The translations under genes and the position numbers were made by a program. Below the pieces are notes generated by a model. It did no database searches, was not told the origin of the DNA, and saw only the letters and a program-made list of their open reading frames with translations. From assembly GCA_031769625.1 (NCBI GenBank), contig JAUIMM010000888.1, forward strand, positions 744,001 through 808,000: a stretch of 64,000 nt of DNA. Direction: 5' to 3'. Origin of the DNA: Taudactylus pleione (lineage: Eukaryota; Chordata; Amphibia; Anura; Myobatrachidae). Shown here piece by piece: positions 10,893-21,538 of this stretch (positions within the stretch are counted from its first letter, which is position 1; every line of letters begins with the position of its first letter).

Positions 10893-11429
10893 GGGCCTGA
10901 TTCAGACCCACTCGCGAGCGGCTGTCCGCTCGCAAGTGGGTCGATGGTGTGCACGACGGAGGGAGCTCCGTCGTGCGCATGCGCGAGACGCGATGAGCGA
11001 AGGACTTTCCTTCGCTCGTTGTGTCTGATCAAAGGGGGCGTGCTATCGATGTTGATTGACAGCACACCCCCTTTGGTGGGCATGCCGGGGGCGTGCCTGC
11101 CAGACGGAGGCGTTCCCAAGGGAACGCCTACCGTCAGAAGCCGGCCCCACTGACATCACTAGTGATGTCAGTGGGAGTGGTTTTGGCTCTGATAGAGCCA
11201 AAATCACTCCGGGCCTTGCGGTTGAGAAACTCAACCGCAGGCTTCTGCTCGCACTTGCGATGGTCGCGATGGTCAAGACCATCGCGACCATCATCCTGCA
11301 CGCTCGTATAGGCTGTGGGTGGTGACCCACAGCTATACGAGCGTCCAGGAGGATGCTCCATATTTATGGAGGTGGGCCCTGATTCAGAGCGAGCGCTCTG
11401 GTCAGAGCGTCCGGCTCTGAATCAGGGCC
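10893..11429. mobile_element. 537 bp multi-hairpin MITE (family 2, copy 1)
   Basis: Ends are GGGCCTGATTCAGACCC and GGCTCTGAATCAGGGCC, flanked by TAT on both sides (10890-10892, 11430-11432). Nearly the whole element is a string of hairpins: 10951-10976 (11 bp stem GCACGACGGAG), 10995-11017, 11031-11073, 11103-11135 (AGGCGTTCCC/GGGAACGCCT), 11146-11175 (perfect 30 nt palindrome), 11175-11209, 11217-11239, 11259-11292 (perfect 16 bp stem GATGGTCGCGATGGTC), 11301-11343, 11356-11371 and the right end itself. No coding function is inferred from the open frames that cross it on both strands. Confidence 0.88.
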
Positions 11430-11926
11430 TATGTGCGGTGTAATGTGAATAAGATTCTGCACTGTGACTCCTAGGGCTGTAGCCCACTTTGTAAACAAGT
11501 ACTGTGATTCTGCTGGCCGTACCCCACTGGGTGGGTGGACTACCTTTCATTTCTGCCACTGCTGTGTGGCAATGTGTCATAGATGTGCTTTATACTGTGG
11601 TGTCTGTGCTGCTGCTTTGTCGCTTGGTAACCAGTCAGCTCACTGCAACCTTTGGCCAATAATGGTGAAAACTATCATTTAAACTGTAAGGTGGTCTAAA
11701 TTGACTGTAAATGACTGGAAATTAAGGTTATTGAGGTTAATAATACTCTAGGAAGAAAAAAAAGCCCAATTTATGTGATTTTACCTTTTTGTTGTCAATT
11801 TTAGTAAAAAAATCCAAATCCAAATCCAAAACCAGTCACCAGTGTTTGGCAAATCCAAATCCAAAGCCGGACGACGAATTAGAACCAAATCCAAATCCAG
11901 CAAAAATGGTCCGGCGCACATCCCTA

Positions 11927-12239
11927 CTCAAAATGTGTAGTAAGATTATGCCAAATTATTGGTCAGTTACCATGGGCATCATCAGGCACCCCACAGTCTA
12001 TATCACATAACAAGTGCTGGAGGACTTTTATTTGTATTCGAATATTGATTTTCAGTGTATAATCAGAAGCTACACAACTGAAACCCTATAACTTAAGCAT
12101 TGATTTTGTGTTAGGGACAAGATATTTAAACATGCTTTTAGTGGGGCCAGAATGCACTTATTTGGACTATGACAGATCAAGTGAGGATAATCAAGAAAAT
12201 AAGATATTTAATAAAAAGAAGTTTTTAATGAAGTTGTGA
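11927..12239. other. No gene seen
   Basis: AT-rich sequence between the hAT copy and the 40 bp minisatellite. No domain-bearing frame, no terminal inverted repeat. It might contain the lost 3' part of the inverted hAT end at 13805-14307, but no TAGGGATG-type terminus was found. Confidence 0.45.
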
Positions 12240-13380
12240 GGTTTTGCAGGTGCCCAAGGAGTCACGGTGCTTGTATACACAGAGGGCTAAGACCCAAGGA
12301 ATCCTTGGTGTTTGTATACACAGAGGGATAAGGCCCAAGGAGTCACGGTGCTTGTATACACAGAGGGCTAAGGCCCAAGGAGTAACTGTGCTTGTATACA
12401 CAGAGGGATAAGGCCCAAGGAGTCACGGTGCTTGTGTACACAGAGGGCTAAGGCCCAAGGAGTCACTGTGCTTGTATACACAGAGGGCTAAGGCCCAAGG
12501 AGTCATTGTGCTTGTATACACAGAGGGTTAAGACCCAAGGAATCCTACGTGCTTGTGTACACAGAGGGCTAAGGCCCAAGGAGTCACGGTGCTTGTATAC
12601 ACAGAGGGCTAAGGCCCAAGGAGTCATTGTGCTTGTATACACAGAGGGCTAAGGGCCTGATTCAGAGTTGGGAATAGAGAGAGATATCTCTCTCAACTGA
12701 TCATCTTGGAGAAACCATGCTGCACTGCAGGTGGGGCAGATTTAAAATGTGCAGAGAGATTTAGATTTGGGAGGAAGATGTCCAAACTGACATCTAAATT
12801 GCAGTGTAATAATAAAGCTGTGCAGTATTTGTGGCCTACATGTAAAAGCAGCCAGTATTTACACTACATGCAAAAAAAAAAATATGTATTTACACCCCTT
12901 GCATTGCAACATGGTTTGTCCAGGTACACAGTTATGTGCTATTTCTCTCTCTATTCCCAACTCTGAATCAGGCCCTAAGATGCAAGTAGTAACGGTGCTT
13001 GTATACACAGAGTGCTAAGGCCCAAGGAATCCTCAGTGCTTGTATACACAGAGTGCTAAGGCCCAAGGAATCCTCGGTGCTTGCATACACAGAGGGCTAA
13101 GGCTCAAAGAGTTACGGTGCTTGTATACACAGAGGGCTACTGCCCAAGGAGTCACGATGCTTGTATACACAGAGGGCTAAGGCTCAAGGAGTCACAATGC
13201 TTGTATACACAGAGGGCTAAGGCTCAAGGAGTTACGGTGCTTGTATACACATAGGGCTAAGGCTCAAGGAGTCACGATGCTTGTATACACAGAGGGCTAA
13301 GGCTCAAGGAGTTAAGGTGCTTCTATTCACAGAGTGATACGCCTCAAGGAGTCACGATGCTTGCATACAAAGAGGGCTAG
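12240..13380. repeat. 40 bp minisatellite (CCCAAGGAGTCACGGTGCTT unit)
   Basis: About 20 units of 40 bp, containing CCAAGGAGTCACGGTGCTTG and TATACACAGAGGGCTAAGG. It is interrupted by MITE 12653-12975, and units continue on its far side. One more unit-like piece (CCAAAGGAGTCACAGTGCCTG) stands at 13808 beyond MITE 13381-13804, showing the array originally reached the inverted hAT end. Confidence 0.92.
12653..12975. mobile_element. 323 bp MITE, family 4, with ~30 bp inverted ends and TAA duplication
   Basis: Starts GGGCCTGATTCAGAGTTGGG and ends CCCAACTCTGAATCAGGCCC; the inverted pairing extends through AATAGAGAGAGA. TAA is on both sides (12650-12652, 12976-12978), and removing the element rejoins a normal minisatellite unit. 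The interior is AT-rich and not hairpin-built. The long inverted ends suggest a young insertion. Confidence 0.92.
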
Positions 13381-13804
13381 GGGCCTGATTCAGACCCGCT
13401 CGCAAGCGGGTCGATGGCTCCGGGGCTCGCTACAAACGGGTTGGCTGTCGATGTTGATTGACAGCTCGCCCCGTTTTGTAGGCGGGGAGGGGGGGTGGTG
13501 GGACAAACAGAGGCATTCCTGAAGGAACGCCTGACATTTGTGGGCGGCCCTACTGACATCAGCAGTGATGTCAGTAGTGAGCTTCCGGCTCACTGAGGCT
13601 TGCGGGAACGATACCCTACCACAAGGGTTTTGTCGCAAGCCTGATGGTCGCGACAATCGTGACCATCACCTGGCCGCTCACAAAAGCTGTGGCTGGTCAC
13701 CCACAGCTTAACGAGCGGCCAGGAGGCCATTTTTTAAACAAAACAGCGGCCGCCCTGTTACAGAGCGAGCGCTCACTTTTTGCGAGCGGCTCTGAAACAG
13801 GGCC
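13381..13804. mobile_element. 424 bp multi-hairpin MITE (family 2)
   Basis: Ends GGGCCTGATTCAGACCCG and GCGGCTCTGAAACAGGGCC; flanks TAG and TAA, a TAA duplication with one change. Internal hairpins parallel those of 10893-11429: GACCCGCTCGCAAGCGGGTC, GAGGCATTCCTGAAGGAACGCC, CTGACATCAGCAGTGATGTCAG and the GGTCGCGACAATCGTGACC module, although the arm sequences differ. Confidence 0.82.
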
Positions 13805-14307
13805 TAAGACCAAAGGAGTCACAGTGCCTGTACACACAGTGGAGTACAGAATCAAAAAATAAGTGTTTTATTTTTATTTTACTTTTAACTTTCTTCAAAG
13901 TTTTTTTAACTTTTTTAAACTTTTTTTTTGCACACACAGCCGCTTGTGAGTCTGGACACAGCCACTTTAATCAGCAGAGTACAGCGCAGCATACATCAGT
14001 GTACAGCGTGCTCCCTATACACAGTCACTATGCCAGCACAGCCACTTGTGAGTCTCTGGACACAGCCACTTAATCAACAGAGTAGTGCGCAGCGTGCGGA
14101 GCGTGGGAGTAAAATGGCGCTGAGTCCTGGTCTCGGCGCCTTATGCAGAGGCAAACTCTCGCGAGAATCCGACGTCAGGAGGATGACGTTCAGCCTCACA
14201 GTGGGATCTGAGTCAGGTGGGAACACCGAAGCCGCAACTCAGACGGACTCGGATCCCCGCTGTTCGGAGCGGTTCAGATTCCACAGAATCCGAACCGCTC
14301 ATCCCTA
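13805..14307 (-). mobile_element. Inverted 5' end of a hAT element (family A-like)
   Basis: Read on the minus strand it begins TAGGGATGAGCGGTTCGGAT at 14307 and continues with GTGGAATCTGAACCGCTCC and GGGGATCCGAGTCCGTC, matching the 5' ends at 9882, 57634 and 59101. The octamer outside is GAACAAAG. No partner terminus was found to the left, so the element is truncated. The adjoining 40 bp minisatellite is probably its internal array. Confidence 0.7.
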
Positions 14308-14532
14308 GAACAAAGTTCATCAACTTTATCCACAGCCCTTCCCAGATTGCTGTAAATAAATGATATTGAAATTAGGGGTGAGCGGGTTCGGATTTCTGAA
14401 ATCCGAACCCCCCCGAGCCCCCCCGATCCGAGGCCGATCCGAATCAGGCTCGACTTTTCCCGCCTAACTCGGATCTGAAATCGAGGCAAAACGTCATCAT
14501 CCCGCCTTCCGGGTCTCGCGGGTTTTGGATCC

Positions 14533-14540
14533 TATATAAG
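14533..14540 (+). promoter_or_regulatory. Candidate TATA box of the hAT element
   Basis: TATATAAG stands about 160 bp inside the 5' terminus, followed by a GC-rich stretch (GTGCCCGCGTTGGCGCCATT) suited to a transcription start. It lies upstream of both transposase fragments and in the right orientation. No transcript evidence is available. Confidence 0.5.
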
Positions 14541-14929
14541 GTGCCCGCGTTGGCGCCATTTTCTCACTCGGCTGTGGACAGTGAAGAGGGAGGGTGGGAG
14601 TTAGGGCTGGCTGGGCTGTGTAGTGTAGTGTAGTGCAGAGTAGTGTTGTGCTGTGCTGTGCTGCGCTGTGCTGCTGTTGTCCATAGGGGCTGTGTCCACT
14701 ACATCAAAGTCCATAGGGGCTGGCTGTGTTGTGCTGTGCTGCTGTTGTTAATAGGGGCTGTGTCCACTACTTCAAAGTTCTTAGGGGCTGGCTGGACTGT
14801 GTTGTGCAGTCAGTTCTCCATAGGGGCTGTGTCCACTCCAAAGTCCTGTGCAGTGTCCCAGTCCTAAAGGGGTGCTGTAGTGTTGTCCAGGGGGTGCTCT
14901 GTCCATCAGGGGTGCTCCCCCCAAGTGCT

Positions 14930-16560
14930 AAAAAAATTATATTTTTTCTGTGTTTGTGAATTGTGTGCGCAGTAGCCGCACGTGCATCAACAAAGTAGTG
15001 CCAAGCGTGCGCCTGTGTCATAAGTAAAGGGCCGGCTGACTTGACCGTTAAAGGGTGCTGTAACCCCAAAAGTACACTCCAGTCCAAACCAAAAAAAGAT
15101 ATATTTTCTGTGTTTGTGAATTGCGTGCGCAGTAGCCGCAAGTGCATCAACAAAGTAGTGCCAAGCGTGCACCTGTGACATAAGTAAAGGGCCGGCTGGC
15201 TTGACCGTTATAGGGTGCTGTAACCCCCAAAGTACACTCCAGTCCAAACCAAAAAAATATATATTTTCTGTGTTTGTGAATTGTGTGCGCAGTAGCCGCA
15301 TGTGCATCAACAAAGTAGTGCCAAGCGTGCGCCTGTGTCATAAGTAATGGGCCGGCTGGCTTGACCATTAAAGGGTGCTGTAACCCCCAAAGTACACTCC
15401 AGTCCAAACCAAAAAAATATATATTTTCTGTGTTTGTGAATTGTGTGCGCAGTAGCCGCACGTGCATCAACAAAGTAGTGCCAAGCGTGCGCCTGTGTCA
15501 TAAGTAAAGGGCCGGCTGGCTTGACCGTTAAAGGGTGCTGTAACCCCCAAAGTACACTCCAGTCCAAACCAAAAAAATATATATTTTCTGTGTTTGTGAA
15601 TTGCGTGCGCAGTAGCCGCACGTGCATCAACAAAGTAGTGCCAAGCGTGCGCCTGTGTCATAAGTAAAGGGCCGGCTGGCTTGACCGTTATAGGGTGCTG
15701 TAACCCCCAAAGTACACTCCAGTCCAAACCAAAAAAAATAATATTTTCTGTGTTTGTGAATTGTGTGCGCAGTAGCCGCATGTGCATCAACAAAGTAGTG
15801 CCAAGCGTGCGCCTGTGTCATAAGTATAGGGCCAGCTGGCTTGACCGTTAAAGGGTGCTGTAACCCCCAAAGTACACTCCAGTCCAAACTAAAAAAAAAT
15901 ATATTTTCTGTGTTTGTGAATTGTGTGCGCAGTAGCCGCACGTGCATCAACAAAGTAGTGCCAAGCGTGCGCCTGTGTCATAAGTAAAGGGCCGGCTGGC
16001 TTGACCGTTAAAGGGTGCTGTAACCCCCAAAGTACACTCCAGTCCAAACCAAAAAAAAAAATATTTTCTGTGTTTGTGAATTGTGTGCGCAGTAGCCGCA
16101 CGTTCATCAACAAAGTAGTGCCAAGCGTGCGCCTGTGTCATAAGTAAAAGGCCGGCTGGCTTGACCGTTAAAGGGTGCTGTAACCCCAAAGTACACTCCA
16201 GTCCAAACCAAAAAAAAATATATTTTCTGTGTTTGTGAATTGTGTGCGCAGTAGCCCCACGTGCATCAACACAGTAGTGCCAAGCGTGCGCCTGTGTCAT
16301 AAGTAAAGGGCCAGCTGGCTTGACCATTAAAGGGTGCTGTAACCCCCAAAGTACTCTCCAGTCCAAACCAAAACAAAATATTTTTTCTGTGTTTGTGAAT
16401 TGTGTGCGCAGTAGCCGCACGTGCATCAACAAAGGAGCAGCGCCAAGCGTGCGCCTGTGTCCCATAAGTAAAGAGCCAGCTGGCTCATTTCTTAAAGGGT
16501 GGTGTAATCCTCAAAGTGCACTACTCTCCAGCAAAAATAAAAAAATATTTTCTGTGTTTG
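14930..16560. repeat. 160 bp tandem array inside the hAT element
   Basis: About ten units with an exact 160 bp period, each containing TTGTGTGCGCAGTAGCCGCA, GTGCATCAACAAAGTAGTGCC, GGGCCGGCTGGCTTGACCGT and a poly-A/TATATTTTCTG segment. Minus-strand 108-residue frames repeat every 160 bp and are artefacts. The inverted copy at 61366-64000 has only about three to four comparable units. Confidence 0.93.
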
Positions 16561-16599
16561 TGTGCGTCTTAGCCGCACCTATATATCAATATAACATAA

Positions 16600-16974
16600 A
16601 TGGAGGACCAAACTTTCTCCGATAAAAATAAAATAAGGAAAGATCAAGAACCACTTCCTCCTAGTGCTGTTGCTGCTGCTGGGAATTGTTCATCATCCCA
16701 GAGAGGAAGTAGGAACATCACTACTTTTACTAAACAATTGACCCTCCAACAGTCCCTAGCGATGACGATGAAGTACGACAGCAGTCATCCTGAAGCAAAA
16801 CGTATAACTGAGGCCTTGACTGCTATGTTGGTGTTAGACGTGCGTCCGGTATCCGCCATTAGTGCAGTGGGATTTAGACAATTGATGGAGGTAGTGTGTC
16901 CCCGGTTCCAAATCTCGTCTAGATTCCACCTGCGTCCTCAAAGCAGCAGCGACAAGCGTGCGTCTGTCTGTTAA
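16600..16974 (+). pseudogene. hAT transposase N-terminal / DNA-binding fragment
   Basis: A 124-residue frame. Residues 1-45 are polar and alanine/serine-rich. Residues ~45-110 contain AKRITEALTAMLVLDVRPVS and VGFRQLMEVVCPRFQI, the pattern seen in ZBED/Ac-type hAT transposases between the zinc finger and the catalytic core (helical DNA-binding region ending in a GF-x-x-LM motif). No BED zinc finger precedes it in frame. After FQISSR the frame runs straight into the ~137 bp tandem repeat and stops, so the RNase H-like core with its catalytic acidic residues is absent. It is a broken gene with no expected transposition activity, although the DNA-binding part could fold. Confidence 0.78.
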
Positions 16975-19145
16975 AGGGTGGTGTAACCCTCAAAGTGCGC
17001 TCCACAAACAATAAAAAAATTCTTCTTTTTTTTTCTGTCTTTGTGAAATGTGTGGGCTGTAGCCGCACCTGCATCCTTAAAGCAGCAGCAACAAGCGTGC
17101 GTCTGTCTGTTAAAGGGTGGTGTAACCCTCAAAGTGCGCTCCACAAACTAAAAAAATTCTTCCTTTTTTTTCTGTCTTTGTGAAATGTGTGGGCTGTAGC
17201 CGCACCTGCATCCTTAAAGCAGCAGCGACAAGCGTGCGTCTGTCTATTAAAGGGTGGTGTAACCCTCAAAGTGCGCTCCACAAACAATAAAAAATTCTTT
17301 TTTTTCTGTCTTTGTGAATTGTGTGCACTGTAGCTGCACGTGCATCAACAAAGGAGCAGCGCCAAGTGTGCGCCTGTGTCCCATAAGTCTGTTAAAGGGT
17401 GGTGTAACCCCCAAAGTGCTCCAAAAAAAGCAAACATTTTTTTTTCTGTGTTTGTGACTTGTGTACGATGTAGCCGCACGTGCATCAACACAGTAACAGC
17501 GCCAAGCGTGCACGTGTGTCATAAGTCAAGGGCCGGTTTGGACATCTGGTCCGGACTGAAGGACGTGCGAACAATTTCTGACAAGTCTACTGTCACTGCA
17601 TATGATACTGTACTCAAAGCAGCAGTGACAAGCGTGCGTCTGTCTGTTAAAGGGTGGTGTTACCCCCAAAGTGCGCTCCAACAAAATAAAATAATCTTCT
17701 TTTTTTCTGTATTTGTGAAAAGTATGCGCAGTAGCCGCACCTGCATCCTTAAAGCAGCAGCGACAAGCGTGCGTCTGTCTGTTAAAGGGTGGTGTAACCC
17801 TCAAAGTGCGCTCCTCAAAAAATAAAAAATTCTTCTTTTTTTTCTGTCTTTGTGAATTGTGTGGGCTGTAGCCACACCAGCATCCTCAAAGCAGCAGCGA
17901 CAAGCGTGCGTCTGTCTGTTAAAGGGTGGTGTAACCCTCAAAGTGCGCTCCACAAACAATAAAAAAATTCTTCTTTTTTTTTCTGTCTTTGTGAAATGTG
18001 TGGGCTGTAGCCGCACCTGCATCCTTAAAGCAGCAGCAACAAGCGTGCGTCTGTCTGTTAAAGGGTGGTGTAACCCTCAAAGTGCGCTCCACAAACTAAA
18101 AAAATTCTTCCTTTTTTTTCTGTCTTTGTGAAATGTGTGGGCTGTAGCCGCACCTGCATCCTTAAAGCAGCAGCGACAAGCGTGCGTCTGTCTATTAAAG
18201 GGTGGTGTAACCCTCAAAGTGCGCTCCACAAACAATAAAAAATTCTTTTTTTTCTGTCTTTGTGAATTGTGTGCACTGTAGCTGCACGTGCATCAACAAA
18301 GGAGCAGCGCCAAGTGTGCGCCTGTGTCCCATAAGTCTGTTAAAGGGTGGTGTAACCCCCAAAGTGCTCCAAAAAAAGCAAACATTTTTTTTTCTGTGTT
18401 TGTGACTTGTGTACGATGTAGCCGCACGTGCATCAACACAGTAACAGCGCCAAGCGTGCACGTGTGTCATAAGTCAAGGGCCGGTTTGGACATCTGGTCC
18501 GGACTGAAGGACGTGCGAACAATTTCTGACAAGTCTACTGTCACTGCATATGATACTGTACTCAAAGCAGCAGCGACAAGCGTGCGTCTGTCTGTTAAAG
18601 GGTGGTGTTACCCCCAAAGTGCGCTCCAACAAAATAAAATAATCTTCTTTTTTTCTGTATTTGTGAAAAGTATGCGCAGTAGCCGCACCTGCATCCTTAA
18701 AGCAGCAGCGACAAGCGTGCGTCTGTCTGTTAAAGGGTGGTGTAACCCTCAAAGTGCGCTCCTCAAAAAATAAAAAATTCTTCTTTTTTTTCTGTCTTTG
18801 TGAATTGTGTGGGCTGTAGCCACACCAGCATCCTCAAAGCAGCAGCGACAAGCGTGCGTCTGTCTGTTAAAGGGTGGTGTTACCCCCAAAGTGCGCTCCA
18901 ACAAAATAAAATAATCTTTTTTTCTGTGTTTGTGTGTGAAATGTATGTTCAGTAGCCGCACCTGCATCCTCAAAGCAGCAGCGACAAGTGTGCGTCTGTC
19001 TGTTAAAGGGTGGTGTAACCCTCAAAGTGCACTCCACAAAAAATAAAAAATTCTTCTTTTTTTTCTGTCTTTGTGAATTGTGTGGGCTGTAGCCGCACCT
19101 GCATCCTCAAAGCAGCAGCGACAAGCATGCGTCTGTCTGTTAAAG
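16935..19145. repeat. ~137 bp tandem array with a 948 bp duplication
   Basis: Units contain CCTGCATCCTTAAAGCAGCA, CAAGCGTGCGTCTGTCTGTT, AAAGGGTGGTGTAACCCTCA and a pyrimidine-rich TTCTTTTTTTTCTGTC segment. A multi-unit block starting near 16960 is repeated almost perfectly 948 bp further on (markers at 16981/17929 and at 17526/18474). The array sits exactly where the transposase core should be, between the two coding fragments. Confidence 0.92.
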
Positions 19146-19545
19146 GATTACATCGGTGACAGCATCCAAGTAGGCATGTCAGACAGTCCGTACCTGTACT
19201 GGCAGGAAAAAGAGGCAATTTGGAGGTCCCTGTACAAACTGGCTCTATTTTACCTGAGTTGCCCCCCTCCAGTGTGTACTCCGAAAGATTGTTTAGTGCA
19301 GCCGGGAACCTTGTCAGCGAAAGGCGTAGGAGGTTGCTTCCACAAAATGTGGAGAAGATGATGTTCATAAAATGAATTATCAACTCTTCCAGGGAGACCA
19401 GCCTCCAGAACGTACAGAGGGACCTGTGGTGGTGGATTCCAGCGGGGAAGAATTAATACTCTGTGAGGATGAGGATGTACACAACACTGAAGAGGGTGAG
19501 GAATCGGTGGATGAGGAGGATGAGGATGACATCTTGCCTCCGTAG
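19140..19545 (+). pseudogene. hAT transposase C-terminal dimerisation domain, frameshifted
   Basis: The frame opening from the last array unit encodes DYIGDSIQVGMSDSPYLYW, QEKEAIWRSLYKLALFYLSC, then loses the hAT dimerisation reading at a C-run (near 19261-19266): the run is one C shorter than in the inverted copy (62275-62283 region), which shifts the frame and replaces the expected SSVYSERVFSAAG motif. The motif resumes in another frame downstream, followed by an acidic tail. Single-base damage in an otherwise well-kept domain implies recent decay. Confidence 0.82.
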
Positions 19546-20209
19546 AGCCAGTTTGTGCAGGGACAGATTAATTGCCAGCTTGTTTTGTTGGGGCCCAAAC
19601 GAACAAATCATTTCAGCCACAGTCGTGTGGCAGACCCTGGCGCTGAAATGTTTGGTTTGTTAAAGTGTGCATGTCTTGTTTATACAACATAAGGGTGGGT
19701 GGGAGGGCCCAAGTACAATTCAATCTTGCACCTCTTTTTTTTCTTTGAATTATGTACTGTTTGGGGCCTAGTTTTTCAAACTGCCATCTTGTCTGCCACT
19801 GCAGTGTCACTCCTAGATGGGTCACGTGTTTGTGCCGCCCACTCGTGTCGCTTAGCATAGTCATCCAGCTACCTCGGTGCAACCTTTTGGACATAAAAAC
19901 ACTATTGTGAGGTGTGAGGTGTTCAGAATAGACTGGAAATGAGTGGAAATGAAGGTTATTGAGGTTAAAAATAGCATAGGAGCAGAAAAACCTACAAATT
20001 CTGTGATTTTAGCTGTTTTTATGCTTTTTTAAAAAAAAATACAGATCCAAAACACAAAACCCAGAACCCAAAACACGGAAGGGTGGTTTTGGCAAAACCA
20101 ATCCAGATCCAAAACACGAAGAAAGATCCAGATCCAAAACCAAAACACGAAAAGAGGCCGGTGCACACCCCTAATTGAAATGAGCACTAAAAAACATGTA
20201 CCAAAGAGG

Positions 20210-20700
20210 ATGCAGGAGCACAGCTACCTTATGTCACTTTGGGAAAGCCTCTCATGTGTACACCGAGCCTTGCGGGTAAAATGACCTGATATGCGCCCCC
20301 CGTGCTCGGCTCTTTAATCTGACACTAAACCGCGCAATCTATTTTTGTCCTAAGCTTTTCTCGCTGAGTAAAAAGACAGCTCTGTGTTTATTTCGGCACC
20401 GTCGTCCTCTCCTCACAATCCTTAATTCAAGGCTTGGATGCGATGCATCTCCGTGTCATGCGATTCAGTCTTTGCTGACAAAGAGGGGGCTGAGGCAGGG
20501 GAGCACAGTTACCTGGCCATTATGTCTTTTGTACTGCGGCTTTCAAACATTGAAAAGTCAGTAAAAGGCGGAGGAATAAAAAGCTGTTTACATTTCTGAA
20601 TTCCATCGCCGATCGCTTTCTGTCTGGCGTAATATCCTGCCCCGTCTATCACGCTTTCTTTTCAGCACTTAGAGCTGCTGCTGTAACAGAAAAAAAAAAA
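20210..20700. other. Complex single-copy DNA; candidate conserved non-coding element
   Basis: Unlike its surroundings this stretch has balanced composition, no tandem or inverted repeats and no long open frame. It contains several homeobox-type ATTA cores (CCTTAATTCAAGG, GGCCATTATG), a TGCATCTCCGTGTCATGCGA segment and AATAAAAAGCTGTTTAC. This texture is typical of vertebrate developmental enhancers in gene-poor DNA, but conservation cannot be judged here. Confidence 0.3.
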
Positions 20701-21157
20701 TTGCGCTCAACTTTTATCTTTCCAAGTGGATTGTGGCTGGTGCTTTTAAAGGTTGGTTCAGGTTCCCTTGTTAAATAAATCCTTTTTGTTTTTTATTTAA
20801 GAATTCTTTGTACACGTAAGATCTTCCCTGACACTTTTTGCACCGTTCGCTGCAGTTTAAATATCCCAGGAAATAATAATATGGATCAGGGGGCGCAAAG
20901 ATCAGAGAGCTAAATTAAATGCTGCTACAGTATGTAAACAAAAATAGATACAACTTTGTTACTTGCGGCCCTATAGTACCTTAATGGAGTTCCTGTATGA
21001 AGTTAAATGCAGGAACAGAGGGCCCGATAATAACAATGGATGTTTAAGTGACAAGAGGTGTAAGTGAAACTTTGGGATTGTTTCTGAATTCTACTGTAGA
21101 TCTGCATTGGGGCAAATGTGAAATTCATGATAGTAGAAAAAGAGACGCAAGGCGTTT

Positions 21158-21510
21158 AGGGGGGTCTATGTACTACTGAACTGTCCATATTAGAGGGGAA
21201 ATTTAAATTATTTTTGAAAATATCCCTGCTGTGTACAAAGGGAAACTTGCATGGACAGTGGTTGCAGTAACTGCTGTCCCTGCGAGTGATATCACCAACA
21301 TTTAGGAGAAGTCTTTCACAGAAGTGAAAGACTTCTCTTGTGGAAGCTGACGCTACGCATGCGCACAGCGTCAGCTTCCGGAGCCGGCCGGAGGCTGCGT
21401 GTGAGAGATTGGAAGATCTCTCTACTGCTCCAGGAGCCCCCATAGGCTTGCAGCAGTTTCACCATCTAAAGCTTAACTTTTTGGAGTCTGGTACATAGGG
21501 GTCAAATCGT
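21158..21510. mobile_element. Possible old MITE with internal hairpins
   Basis: Bounded by GGGGGGTCTATGTACTACTG and GTCTGGTACATAGGGGTC, a partial inverted pair (CTATGTAC). Two strong inner hairpins are present: GTCTTTCAC/GTGAAAGAC and GAAGCTGACGCT/AGCGTCAGCTTC. No target duplication is clear. Confidence 0.35.
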
Positions 21511-21538
21511 AGTCCCCACTGATAATAATAGGGACTGT

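Larger units (their letters stand above)
9882..11926 (+). mobile_element. Non-autonomous hAT element, family A (copy 1)
   Basis: Starts TAGAGATGAGCGGTTCAGAG and ends CCGGCGCACATCCCTA (reverse complement TAGGGATGTGCGCCGG). Flanking octamers are CTCAAAGT (9874-9881) and CTCAAAAT (11927-11934), a 7/8 match, as expected of a hAT 8 bp target duplication. Order inside: palindromic 5' end, CTACTGGGGGCA-type array, GCATTGTGTAAAAGGGGCAC array, then an AT-rich 3' arm with AAATCCAAATCC repeats. No transposase remains. A 537 bp MITE (10893-11429) has inserted. The same structure recurs at 57634-61018. Confidence 0.88.
14373..20173 (+). mobile_element. 5.8 kb hAT element, family B (copy 1)
   Basis: Begins TAGGGGTGAGCGGGTTCGGA and ends CCGGTGCACACCCCTA (reverse complement TAGGGGTGTGCACCGG). 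The octamer ATTGAAAT is exactly duplicated at 14365-14372 and 20174-20181, diagnostic of hAT insertion. Inside, in order: palindromic 5' end, TATA box (14533), 160 bp tandem array, transposase N-terminal/DNA-binding fragment (16600-16974), ~137 bp tandem array, dimerisation-domain fragment (19140-19545), AT-rich 3' arm with CCAAAACAC motifs. The catalytic middle of the transposase is missing, so it is non-autonomous. A second copy lies inverted at 61366-64000. Confidence 0.93.

Noticed and set aside
13805..14307. Attempt to close the inverted hAT end with octamer GAACAAAG at 8192-8199
   Set aside because: The octamer occurs there but no TAGGGATG-type terminus follows it and the interval would span another complete hAT element; judged a coincidence.
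14767..16465. Series of ~108-residue frames spaced 160 bp apart (MLMHVRLLRTQFTNTEN)
   Set aside because: Antisense reading of the 160 bp tandem repeat; exact periodicity shows that they are artefacts. A protein-repeat gene was considered but there is no conserved frame across the indels in the A-runs.
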